Assembly (NCBI GenBank): GCA_963836005.1
Contig: CAWIHS010000004.1
Coordinates: 496,001-560,000, forward strand
DNA: 64,000 nucleotides
Source of the DNA: CAWIHS01 sp963836005
Lineage (GTDB): Bacteria; Pseudomonadota; Gammaproteobacteria; GRL18
Direction: 5' to 3'
Shown: positions 56,053 through 64,000 of the stretch, piece after piece
Layout: each line of letters opens with the position of its first letter
How positions within the stretch are numbered: the first letter of the stretch is position 1
Made by a program: the position numbers and the translations under genes
The notes under the pieces: generated by a model
Databases searched by the model: none
What the model saw: the letters and a program-made list of their open reading frames with translations, nothing else
Told to the model about the DNA's origin: nothing

Positions 56053-56541
56053 ATGAAAAATAGTTTATTCAGGAAAATCAGAACCATTTTAGCTGTCTTA
56101 GCGGGTTTCTGCTGGCTGATCATAGCTGTTCCTTCATATGCTGTTGATTTTGATTTTAAAAATCTCAGCGGCGATGAACAAAAATTGTCAGACTACAAAG
56201 GCAAATGGGTGATTGTGAATTTCTGGGCGACCTGGTGTCCCCCGTGCCGTCATGAATTACCTGAACTTTCAGAGTATCATCTGGAACACGAAGACGCTGT
56301 TGTTATTGGTGTTAATTATGAGCCTGGTGTTAGGGATGAAAAATTAAAAAAATTTGTTGATCTTTATCTGATCAGCTATCCGGTCACAAAGGTTAATGAC
56401 GATATTATCAAAGTACTTGGAGAACCCCGAGGCTTACCAACAACTATTATTATCAGTCCGGAAGGTGATATTGCCAAACGTATTACCGGTATGGTCGATG
56501 CGCGTTCGCTGGATAAAATGATTACACATTATCAAAAATAA
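56053..56541 (+). CDS. TlpA-like thiol-disulfide oxidoreductase
   Basis: A 162-residue periplasmic thioredoxin-fold protein. A signal peptide or anchor covers about 1-30 (ending in SYA). The redox site is WCPPC with Cys62 and Cys65, and GLPTTIIISPEG carries the cis-proline. It probably reduces disulfides for cytochrome maturation or other periplasmic proteins. The AGAGGATG site lies somewhat far from the ATG. Confidence 0.88.
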   Translation: MKNSLFRKIRTILAVLAGFCWLIIAVPSYAVDFDFKNLSGDEQKLSDYKGKWVIVNFWATWCPPCRHELPELSEYHLEHEDAVVIGVNYEPGVRDEKLKKFVDLYLISYPVTKVNDDIIKVLGEPRGLPTTIIISPEGDIAKRITGMVDARSLDKMITHYQK

Positions 56542-56620
56542 TGAGGGGCGCGATGGTTGCGATAATTTTTCAATCTCAGCTGTTACTAATCAGGTTTTAT
56601 CTATAAATACATCCATACAC

Positions 56621-57211
56621 CTATTGAATATACCACTGGCTGTGGAAGGCTTTAAACACCTTGCGTGGATAGACATCCCGCCCGACACTGCCGTTGTAGC
56701 GTGCCAGAGCCCTGGTCAGATCGTCTTTTTCAATTTTCATGTAATAGCTAAGGATAGTACACCCGAAACGCAGATTGGTCTGGATATCAAACAGGTTGTC
56801 CCTGGGACGACCGATTTCCTTTAACCAGAACGGCATGATCTGCATTAGACCCCGTGCACCTACACTGGAAATTGCAAAACGATCAAAATTACTTTCTACC
56901 TGGATTACCGACAGTACCACCTCAGGTTGAAGCCCCGCACGCGTGGCTTCCTGATGAACATGTTTAAGAATGTTTAGACGTTCTTCAGGATGAGGAACCT
57001 GCTTTTCCAGCCGGGTAGACATGTCCAGCATCCAGACTTCCGCTTCAAACCGATCTTCAAATCCGGATGTATCTGCAAATGCTTCGATAAGAAGTTCTTT
57101 AAGACGGGCGTCTACTTTTGTTTTGTAGACACTGGCATGAGCAAGTGGAGTTACATAAAATATTACTATAAGGACATAGATGCCTGTCTGTAGAGCTTTA
57201 TAAGACTTCAT
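56621..57211 (-). CDS. lytic transglycosylase (SLT domain)
   Basis: A 196-residue protein with a signal peptide (about 1-27) and an SLT fold. The catalytic Glu106 lies in VIQVESNFD, followed by ISSVGARGLMQIMPFW, and ARYNGSVGR is near the end. It cleaves peptidoglycan glycan strands in the periplasm. Its start codon overlaps the proS stop by four bases (ATGA), so both are co-transcribed. Confidence 0.93.
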   Translation of the reverse strand: MKSYKALQTGIYVLIVIFYVTPLAHASVYKTKVDARLKELLIEAFADTSGFEDRFEAEVWMLDMSTRLEKQVPHPEERLNILKHVHQEATRAGLQPEVVLSVIQVESNFDRFAISSVGARGLMQIMPFWLKEIGRPRDNLFDIQTNLRFGCTILSYYMKIEKDDLTRALARYNGSVGRDVYPRKVFKAFHSQWYIQ

Positions 57212-58917
57212 AATAATTGCAGGATATAATCAACTATATCATCAGTAGCAATTTCCCGGGCCTCGTTATCTGTTCGACCCTTGAATTCAAGCACGCCCTT
57301 ATCCAGACTGCGTTCCCCGATTATAATACGATAGGGGATACCGATCAGTTCCATGTTGGCAAACATGACTCCTGGACGTTCCTTGCGGTCATCGAACAGG
57401 ACTTCAATACCTGCTGCCGATAATTCATTGTAGATCTGTTCTGCTACATTTTGAACACGTTTGCTTTTATGCATGTTCATCGGCACGATGCAGATACTAT
57501 AAGGTGCTAATCCGAGCGGCCAGATAATGCCATTTTTATCATGATTTTGTTCTATGGCAGAGGCAACTACCCGTGAGACACCGATCCCATAACAACCCAT
57601 ACTCATAATTTCAGCTTTGCCGTTTTCAGACAGAACAGATGCATTCATGGCCTGAGTATATTTTTTCCCCAGCTGGAAAATATGGCCTACTTCGATACCG
57701 CGCTTAATATTCAGTATCCCACGACCGTCGGGACTGGGATCACCATTAACGACATTTCGAAGATCGGCCACGCTTTCGAGCGCAACATCTCTATCCCAGT
57801 TTACACCGGTTAGATGTTTGCCAGTCATGTTGGCACCGCAAACAAAGTCAGAAGATGCAGCTGCACTTCTATCGACAATGAGGGGGATCTTTAATCCTGC
57901 CGGGCCAATCGATCCTGCTTCGCAGCCAACGCTGTGTTTGATCTGACTCTCCTCTGCAAACGTAAGAGGTACTGCGATCTGGGGTAATTTTTCAGCTTTT
58001 AGTACATTGAGATCATGATCGCCTCGCAGTACCAGTGCGACAATATCCGCATCCACCTCTTCACTGGCTTTGACTAGTAGAGTTTTAACCGTTTGTGAGG
58101 CTTCTATTTGCAGAAAACTGGAGATTTCTTCGATGCTATGTATACCAGGCGTAGACACGGTTTGCATCGTTTCAGAAGGCTCCGCACGTGTTCTGGGAGC
58201 AGCGGCCTCTGCCAGTTCTATATTGGCTGCATATTCGCTTTCACTGCTAAATGCAATGGCGTCTTCACCGGATTCGGCCAGTACATGAAATTCATGGGAG
58301 GCGTTTCCACCAATAGAACCGGTGTCAGCCTGCACGGCGCGAAATTCCAGACCCATTCGGGAAAAGATACGCGAATAACAGGCATACATCTGATCATAAG
58401 TTAACTGCAAGGACTCCTGACTGGTATGAAAAGAATAGGCATCCTTCATAATAAATTCACGTGAACGCATGATGCCAAAGCGAGGCCTGATTTCATCACG
58501 AAATTTGGTTTGAATTTGATAAAAAATAGCCGGTAATTGTTTGTAGCTTTTCAATTCATAGCGGAGCAGATCGGTAATCACTTCTTCATGGGTTGGTCCG
58601 ATACAGAATTCCCGCTGGTGTCTGTCTGTCACACGCAGTAGCTCTGGACCATACTGCTGCCATCTGCCTGTTTCCTGCCATAGTTCGGCAGGCTGTACCG
58701 CAGGCATCAATAATTCCTGGGCATCGGCGAGATCCATTTCTTCACGAATGATTTTCTCCGCCTTACGTAATACTTTAAGGCCAAGAGGCAGCCAGGAATA
58801 TAAACCTGATGCCAGTTTGCGGATCATGCCTGCCCGCAGCATTAATTGATGACTTATAATTTCGGCATCGGCTGGGGTTTCTTTCAACGTAGGCATTAAG
58901 AGTTTTGATGTGCGCAT
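57208..58917 (-). CDS. proS: prolyl-tRNA synthetase, bacterial type
   Basis: A 569-residue class II aminoacyl-tRNA synthetase. Motif 2 is at FRDEIRPRFGIMRSREF, an editing insertion (YbaK-like) is at about 240-390, and motif 3 is at SMGCYGIGVSRVV. Charges tRNA-Pro in the cytoplasm. It overlaps the lytic transglycosylase gene. Confidence 0.97.
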   Translation of the reverse strand: MRTSKLLMPTLKETPADAEIISHQLMLRAGMIRKLASGLYSWLPLGLKVLRKAEKIIREEMDLADAQELLMPAVQPAELWQETGRWQQYGPELLRVTDRHQREFCIGPTHEEVITDLLRYELKSYKQLPAIFYQIQTKFRDEIRPRFGIMRSREFIMKDAYSFHTSQESLQLTYDQMYACYSRIFSRMGLEFRAVQADTGSIGGNASHEFHVLAESGEDAIAFSSESEYAANIELAEAAAPRTRAEPSETMQTVSTPGIHSIEEISSFLQIEASQTVKTLLVKASEEVDADIVALVLRGDHDLNVLKAEKLPQIAVPLTFAEESQIKHSVGCEAGSIGPAGLKIPLIVDRSAAASSDFVCGANMTGKHLTGVNWDRDVALESVADLRNVVNGDPSPDGRGILNIKRGIEVGHIFQLGKKYTQAMNASVLSENGKAEIMSMGCYGIGVSRVVASAIEQNHDKNGIIWPLGLAPYSICIVPMNMHKSKRVQNVAEQIYNELSAAGIEVLFDDRKERPGVMFANMELIGIPYRIIIGERSLDKGVLEFKGRTDNEAREIATDDIVDYILQLL

Positions 58918-59113
58918 AATAATGATTAGGTTTTTAAAAATTAATGATAGTTAAGTAAAAAAGGAGCCCTGAAAAATGCTCATTAAGCTTCCTGCCTGTA
59001 TTAAAAATCAACTCAAAATACTCATTGAGTCAGTGATAATAGTGTTTTTTTAGCCAATTTTTGCTTTAATAACGAGCGCAATACTAATGTTGCTGGAATT
59101 TCTAAATATTGCA
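58918..59113. other. intergenic upstream of proS
   Basis: About 195 bases between proS and copy F. The proS promoter should be here. Nothing else seen. Confidence 0.3.
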
Positions 59114-59364
59114 CATAGGTAGGTACTTAAGCAACATCAGGTGCGGATAATCGAGTATTTGTTCCAGAAGACGCCGTATATACTTCCATGTAGGCTTTTT
59201 ATAGCCGTCCATGGCTATAAAAACTTGACCTACAAGGACGACTTCGGCTCCTGCCTCTCGCATGCATTTCCACCATCATGGTGGTCATGTAGGGAATGCA
59301 GATCACGCAGGAGCAATTATCTGCCTTCCACAAACACTCAATTATCCTTAAGTACCTACGTATG
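59114..59364 (-). repeat. hairpin element, IS231/IS4-type ends (copy F)
   Basis: The ends are CATAGGTAGGTACTTAAG and CTTAAGTACCTACGTATG (one mismatch), flanked by the perfect 10-bp duplication AAATATTGCA (59104-59113 and 59365-59374). The interior has the CAGAAGACGCCG core, the TTTTTATAGCC hairpin with its TCCA loop, and the 52-bp module at 59236-59286 (one base deleted). Subterminal GGATAATCGAGTATTTGTT pairs with its right counterpart. Confidence 0.92.
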
Positions 59365-59573
59365 AAATATTGCAAATTAAAAAATATTCCAGAAATCAGA
59401 TTTTATTTTAAGAACTGGCAACTAAAGTTAAGACTGGCAGCAAATATTATTTTAACGGTAAATAGTACTTCGATAAAGTTAAGCATGTGACGTGCTGAGC
59501 AAAATCATCACTACGGCTCTTTTTTTCTGTCAACTACAGTTAAATAAGATGATATGCCAGGGGCGGGGTAAAA

Positions 59574-59918
59574 TTAAAAAGTGCTTTCATTCCAGCCCCA
59601 TAAATGTCTTTCAGCATTACAAAACTCTATATAGATACGTTCCCCTGCGATATCGAGTTTTGCAGATAAATGGTTACATATTGCAGCTGAAAGCAGCTGG
59701 GTTTTATTTTCGGGTAAGTTGATACTCTTAAATTCCACATACGCGGCAGTCTCTGTAGTGGCAGACATGCTCATGGAAATGTTATCTTCTATCAGGACCA
59801 TGACATACTGCTCCGGTTTGGAGAGTAATTCAGCAGTTAGCATGGAGAGTGATGATAGCAAATGCTGTTTTAACTCACTCTTAATCGTCTTATTGGTCAT
59901 AATCTTGATACAGGGCAT
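59574..59918 (-). CDS. MIF/tautomerase superfamily protein
   Basis: A 114-residue homologue of macrophage migration inhibitory factor, the same length as animal MIF. The N-terminal Pro2 (MPCIKI) is the catalytic base of this family, and SKPEQYVMVLIED, IAGERIYIEFCN and GWNESTF line up with known MIF signatures. It probably has phenylpyruvate or enol tautomerase activity, and the true substrate is unknown. It sits between copies F and G. Confidence 0.85.
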   Translation of the reverse strand: MPCIKIMTNKTIKSELKQHLLSSLSMLTAELLSKPEQYVMVLIEDNISMSMSATTETAAYVEFKSINLPENKTQLLSAAICNHLSAKLDIAGERIYIEFCNAERHLWGWNESTF

Positions 59919-60174
59919 GTTATATTCCTTGGTTTTCAGCTATGTTAGCTGCTATTTAGCCAATAATGACAGTTAATGTCTATTAAATTATTGACTTCAC
60001 ATGCTAAATAAAAATTCTATGCTTAAGTCATTAGGAATCTTTGTTACTATGAATCTATGTCATTGGAATTTTATCAATACGACGATTTGCTGTTCATACG
60101 CGTTGGAAAACTTTAGCAGGTCTAAATAGTTCAACGCATGATTTTTACAAGAACACAAATAACAAATATCCATA
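59919..60174. other. intergenic upstream of tautomerase gene
   Basis: About 255 bases between the tautomerase gene and copy G. No other feature supported. Confidence 0.3.
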
Positions 60175-60425
60175 CATAGGCAGGTACTTAAGCAAAATCA
60201 GGTGCGGATAATCGAGTATTTGTTGCAGAAGACGCCGTAAATACTTCCATGTAAGCTTTTTATAGCCGTCCATGGCTATAAAAACTTGACCTACAAGGAC
60301 GACTTCGGCTCCTGCCTCTCGCATGCATTTCCACCATCCATGGTGGTCATATAGGGAATGCAGTTCATGCAGGAACAATTATCTGCCTTCCACAACTACC
60401 CGATTCTTTTAAGTACCTGCGTATG
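60175..60425 (-). repeat. hairpin element, IS231/IS4-type ends (copy G)
   Basis: The ends are CATAGGCAGGTACTTAAG and its inverse with one mismatch. The T-to-C change against copy F appears at both ends (CAGG with CCTG). The direct repeat AACAAATAT lies at 60161-60169 and 60426-60434, five bases from the left end because CATA is doubled. It holds the core, an 11-bp hairpin (60257-60284), CCACCATCCATGGTGG (60331-60346) and the 52-bp module (60297-60348). Confidence 0.9.
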
Positions 60426-60609
60426 AACAAATATAAGAATTAGGTTTACCATTGAGGGTGTAAAGATTTATACTATAAAATCTTCTAATTCTGGGTTTTC
60501 TCCTGAATCGGTAATAAAAGACTTTTAAAAAGCATTTAATGACAAAATTGGATTAAGTCATTGATCCGCTGTAGATTTGAAAACATTATTATTAAAATAT
60601 AGGTGTTAA

Positions 60610-61770
60610 ATGATGGTAAGGAGTTTCAGCAGCACAGCCGTTTGTTGTATCGGATTAATTCTAGGAGGGAATTCCCTGGCGAGCGAGATAATTACAGTCA
60701 CTGCGCAGAAGGATCAGGAACACGTGTACCTTGGGGGTACAGTCGTTCCTTACAAAGAAGTTGCACTTTCTGCTCAAGTGCCCGGCCGGGTGGAATTTAT
60801 CGCCGGTGATGAGGGTGACTCATTCGAGAAAGGCAAGCTTTTAATTAGTCTTAGTGATGCCAATTTATTAGCCAAACGTAATTCTGCTCTGGCGCGTTAT
60901 GATCAGGCAGTTGCTGGATTGCAAAATTCCCAGGTGCAGTATAATCGTGAATTATGGTCTCCCCAGTCAGAAAACATCAATCGCATGCCGGGTATGGGAG
61001 TGCCCGCCATGTTTGATAATATGTTCACCAAAGAAATGGGTGATGTAATGGGTACCGATTATGATTCTGATGTGCAGCGACAGGCCGATCTCTACAATAC
61101 GGGCGCCTCAGTTAATCAGGCACAGTCTGGAGTCCGCAGTGCTGAAGCTGCACTCAAGGAAATTGAAGCCAGCATCCGTGACTCGCGTTCTATTGCGCCT
61201 TTCAAGGGAACTATCGTAAAAAAATTGGTTGAAGTTGGCGACACGGTTCAACCGGGTATGCCGTTACTGCAGTTTGCTAACACTGAATACCTGCGCATCA
61301 GGACAGAAGTTCCTGTTCGTTTGATACCTTATCTGAGTGTAGGTGATACCATTCGTGCTTATCTTGATGTCAGCGGCATCATGATACCGGTTAAAGTAGC
61401 ACAAATATACCCACAGGCGGATAGAAACAAACATACGGTTACGGTAAAATTTGACCTTCCTATTGGAACCCAGGGTGTACCCGGAATGTATGCCGAAGTT
61501 GCCATTCCGGTTAAAAATTCGCAGGCAACAACCTCTATTGTTATCCCCAGAAGCAGTATTCTAAATAATATGGGCAGCCTTCCAGCTGTTCTGGTTGTCA
61601 ATGATGAAAATATATCAGAACTGCATGTGGTGCGCCTGGGTAAAAAAATTGATGGAGGGAAGTATTTTACTGTTCTATCTGGTTTAAGAGCAGGCGATCG
61701 CATCATTAATAACCCGCCTAAGAACGTATCTCAAGGATGGATGCCAGGTGATGATGCGAGACAATACTGA
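60610..61770 (+). CDS. RND efflux periplasmic adaptor (second system)
   Basis: A 386-residue HlyD-type adaptor with a signal segment (about 1-24, ending in LAS). The lipoyl halves (SAQVPGRVEFIAGDEGDSFE, APFKGTIVKKLVEVGDTVQP) flank a coiled coil with an unusual Met-rich insert (NRMPGMGVPAMFDNMFTKEM). The permease follows 90 bases downstream. Together they form an inner-membrane to periplasm pump, and an outer-membrane channel is not seen. Confidence 0.9.
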   Translation: MMVRSFSSTAVCCIGLILGGNSLASEIITVTAQKDQEHVYLGGTVVPYKEVALSAQVPGRVEFIAGDEGDSFEKGKLLISLSDANLLAKRNSALARYDQAVAGLQNSQVQYNRELWSPQSENINRMPGMGVPAMFDNMFTKEMGDVMGTDYDSDVQRQADLYNTGASVNQAQSGVRSAEAALKEIEASIRDSRSIAPFKGTIVKKLVEVGDTVQPGMPLLQFANTEYLRIRTEVPVRLIPYLSVGDTIRAYLDVSGIMIPVKVAQIYPQADRNKHTVTVKFDLPIGTQGVPGMYAEVAIPVKNSQATTSIVIPRSSILNNMGSLPAVLVVNDENISELHVVRLGKKIDGGKYFTVLSGLRAGDRIINNPPKNVSQGWMPGDDARQY

Positions 61771-61859
61771 TATAGGGAACCCAGGTTCCAATTAAGTACA
61801 TCAACATGCATAGCCGAACTGTGCCAGTACCATTATAAAACCAACGAGAAATAAACCAG

Positions 61860-64000
61860 ATGGATAATTCTAAACACACACAACAGCTGGGTTTGGCTGG
61901 TAATCTCACCCGCTCCTTTATGCACTCTCCATTAACACTGCTGGTGTTAATTGCTACTTTTGCGATTGGTTTTGCCGGATTTATCCTGACGCCTCGTCAG
62001 GAAGACCCGCAAATTTCTGTACCTATGGTTGATATTTTTGTCAAATACCCCGGTGCTTCTACTGAACAGGTAGCCTCTCTGGTTGCCGATCCGCTGGAAC
62101 GGATCATGAGTGAAATTGCCGGGGTTAAACATGTATATTCTGCCTCCGAACGCGATCAGGCCGTTGTTACCGTCGAGTTTGAAGTGGGCGAAGAAATGGG
62201 ACCCTCACTGGTTAAACTGTATGATAAATTGCAGTCAAACATGGATAAAATACCACCCGGTGTGTCTCCACCGCTAGTGAAGCCGAAAGGTGTTGATGAT
62301 GTACCAATTTTAACTCTGACTTTATGGTCCAATAGTGTAGATGATGCAGCGTTACGCTTAATTGCCCTGGATGTCATGCAGGAGTTGAAAGAAATTCGTG
62401 AAACCAGTCAGAGCTTTGTCGTCAGCGGCCGGCAGGAGCAGCTAAGAATTGAAGTTAAACCTGAACGTCTGGCAGGTTACGGTATTACTCTGGAACAAAT
62501 AGCTGGAACCATTGTTACTGCCAATAGTGAAAAGACCGTAGGAAATATTGAATCCGGAGACAGTAATTTTCAGCTTTATACGGGTTCATTTTTACGCAAC
62601 GCTGATGATATCGAACGTCTGGTTGTCGCCATGTATGAAGGAAATCCGGTCTATATTCGCGATATTGCAAACGTTATTCACGGTCCTGGAGAATCTCATA
62701 GACTGGTTAATTATTATACGGGTGCAGGTTCTGACAGCGAAAAAACGGCTAATGGTTCACCCGCGGTCACGTTGGCGATCGCTAAAAAAAGTGGTAGCAA
62801 TGGTGTTTCAGTTGTAGAAAATATCCTCGATAGAATTGAAAGTATGCAGGGTCGTTTAATACCCAGTAATGTCTATATTGAGGTTACACGAAACTATGGA
62901 AAATCGGCGCAGGATAAAGTTAACGAGTTATTGTTCAAGTTGGTAGTGGTTACACTTGCCGTCTCATTATTGATCTGGTGGTTTCTGAACTGGCGTGCAG
63001 CACTGGTCTGTTTTATCGTTATACCCAATGTGATTTTGGTGACCATTTTTGTAGCCTTGGTCACTGGTTTTACCATTGACCGGGTGAGTTTATTTGCGTT
63101 GATTTTTGCGATTGGTATTCTGGTTGATGATGCCATTGTGGTTGTGGAAAACATGTATCGGCGCTGGGCAATGGATGGGGAAATTTCAGACAGCACCTCT
63201 ATTGATGCAGTTCGTGAAGTCGGAAATCCAACCATTCTTGCTACTTTTACAGTAATAGCCGCTTTATTGCCCATGGCGGCTGTGAGAGGAATGATGGGGC
63301 CTTATATGGCTCCTATACCTGCTCTGGGTTCAGTGGCTATGCTTTATTCCCTGTTAGCGGCTTTTGTTTTTACACCTTATCTTGCACAGCGCTTCAAGCC
63401 TTCGATGACTGCTCTTGAAAAACTGGAAGAGTCTGAACATAAAACGGTTCAGCGTCTGGATGGCTTCTATCGAAAGATCCTTAATCCGTTAATAGACAAT
63501 AAGTTTATCGGCATGAGCTTTTTAATCAGCTTGTTTGTCATATTTTTCATTTGCTGCAGTCTGTTTTATTTCAAAGCCGTTAAAGTCAAAATGATGCCTT
63601 TAGATAACAAGACGGTCTTTAATGTTGTTATCAACTTCCCTGAAGGAACCTCCTTACCTATAACTGCAAACCTGACACGTCAATTGGCTCAACAAGTAAG
63701 AACGATACCTGAAGTCACTGCTATTCAATCCTACGTAGGTACTGCATCCCCCTTTGATTTTAACGGACTGGTCAGACATTACTATTTGCGGCAACAGCCC
63801 TGGCAGGCCGATCTTAATGTGCAATTATTAGAGAAACATGAGCGTGATCGAACCAGTCATGAAATTGCCACTGAAGTGCGTAAAACATTGACTGAATTTA
63901 TTCAGCAAAAAGTCGCAAGAGGTGATTACAGCAAGAATAATTATCCCCGAATACAGGTTGTAGAGATGCCGCCGGGACCACCAGTCATGCAGACAGTGGT
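61860..64000 (+). CDS. RND transporter permease, partial
   Basis: Starts at ATG 61860 (MDNSKHTQQLGLAGNLTRSF) and is open for 713 codons to the window edge, so about two-thirds of a typical RND permease is visible. TM1 (PLTLLVLIATFAIGFAGFIL) and the TM4 motif AIGILVDDAIVVVENMYRRW with its two aspartates are present. It runs with the adaptor before it. The substrate is not evident. Confidence 0.92.
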   Translation, partial: MDNSKHTQQLGLAGNLTRSFMHSPLTLLVLIATFAIGFAGFILTPRQEDPQISVPMVDIFVKYPGASTEQVASLVADPLERIMSEIAGVKHVYSASERDQAVVTVEFEVGEEMGPSLVKLYDKLQSNMDKIPPGVSPPLVKPKGVDDVPILTLTLWSNSVDDAALRLIALDVMQELKEIRETSQSFVVSGRQEQLRIEVKPERLAGYGITLEQIAGTIVTANSEKTVGNIESGDSNFQLYTGSFLRNADDIERLVVAMYEGNPVYIRDIANVIHGPGESHRLVNYYTGAGSDSEKTANGSPAVTLAIAKKSGSNGVSVVENILDRIESMQGRLIPSNVYIEVTRNYGKSAQDKVNELLFKLVVVTLAVSLLIWWFLNWRAALVCFIVIPNVILVTIFVALVTGFTIDRVSLFALIFAIGILVDDAIVVVENMYRRWAMDGEISDSTSIDAVREVGNPTILATFTVIAALLPMAAVRGMMGPYMAPIPALGSVAMLYSLLAAFVFTPYLAQRFKPSMTALEKLEESEHKTVQRLDGFYRKILNPLIDNKFIGMSFLISLFVIFFICCSLFYFKAVKVKMMPLDNKTVFNVVINFPEGTSLPITANLTRQLAQQVRTIPEVTAIQSYVGTASPFDFNGLVRHYYLRQQPWQADLNVQLLEKHERDRTSHEIATEVRKTLTEFIQQKVARGDYSKNNYPRIQVVEMPPGPPVMQTV

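Noticed and set aside
59114..60425. CRISPR-like repeated units
   Set aside because: Copies F and G are about 250 bp each, have inverted ends and target duplications, and lack regular short repeats and spacers.

Overview
The window reads as a chromosomal segment of a gammaproteobacterium of moderate GC content that probably oxidises reduced sulfur. The support is soxY and soxZ, a SoxK-like lipoprotein, paired hpnD and hpnE squalene genes, the gammaproteobacterial set hda / DUF2069 / wrbA, a YciK-type reductase, and a PilZ-DUF1631-GGDEF-EAL protein. No genus can be fixed from this alone. Genes are well formed and mostly housekeeping or envelope-related. There is no phage, no CRISPR array and no intact transposase.

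Layout. 0.6-5.7 kb: an exported dikinase-like protein with the domain order of glucan water dikinase, overlapping a beta-lactamase-fold serine hydrolase and facing a second one. 5.8-8.4 kb: a dicarboxylate symporter fused to a periplasmic binding domain, and tRNA-Val. 9.2-11.4 kb: orphan proteins and a K+-channel-like protein with an altered filter. 11.5-20.4 kb: a minus-strand block with class I aldolase, a beta-CASP nuclease, a PRPP-synthetase-like enzyme, arsJ, its GAPDH partner, arsR with its promoter/operator, and an AMP/thymidine phosphorylase. 20.7-24.1 kb: methyltransferase, soxYZ and orphans. 25.3-30 kb: an RND pump and adaptor. 30.5-34.5 kb: flavin reductase, Na+/H+ antiporter, PDC sensor protein and hexose-phosphate mutarotase. 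35-41.6 kb: an RRM-like protein and two cyclic-di-GMP enzymes. 41.6-46.7 kb: SDR, hpnE, hpnD and gpmI. 47-51.1 kb: a Cache receptor with a Schlafen AlbA output domain, a SET protein, a DUF2892 protein and a Crp/Fnr regulator. 51.7-58.9 kb: hda, DUF2069, wrbA, SoxK-like, YihY, TlpA-like, lytic transglycosylase and proS. 59.5-64 kb: a MIF-like tautomerase and a second RND system that runs off the window.

The most unusual content is intergenic. At least eight short non-autonomous elements of about 67-373 bp share an internal cargo made of hairpins whose loop is almost always TCCA while the stems differ. Five carry GTAACTATTCAGC-type ends with 8-bp target duplications, which fits the IS66 family. 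Two, probably four, carry CATA-GTAGGTACTTAAG-type ends with 9-10 bp duplications, which resembles IS231/IS4 ends. The same cargo thus sits between two unrelated sets of transposon ends. A 52-bp module inside it is absent, direct or inverted-and-relocated in different copies, and the ends change in a paired, compensatory way. A separate 151-bp palindromic element is present as two inverted copies 26 kb apart. Several elements lie exactly at gene 3' ends and supply the stop codon.
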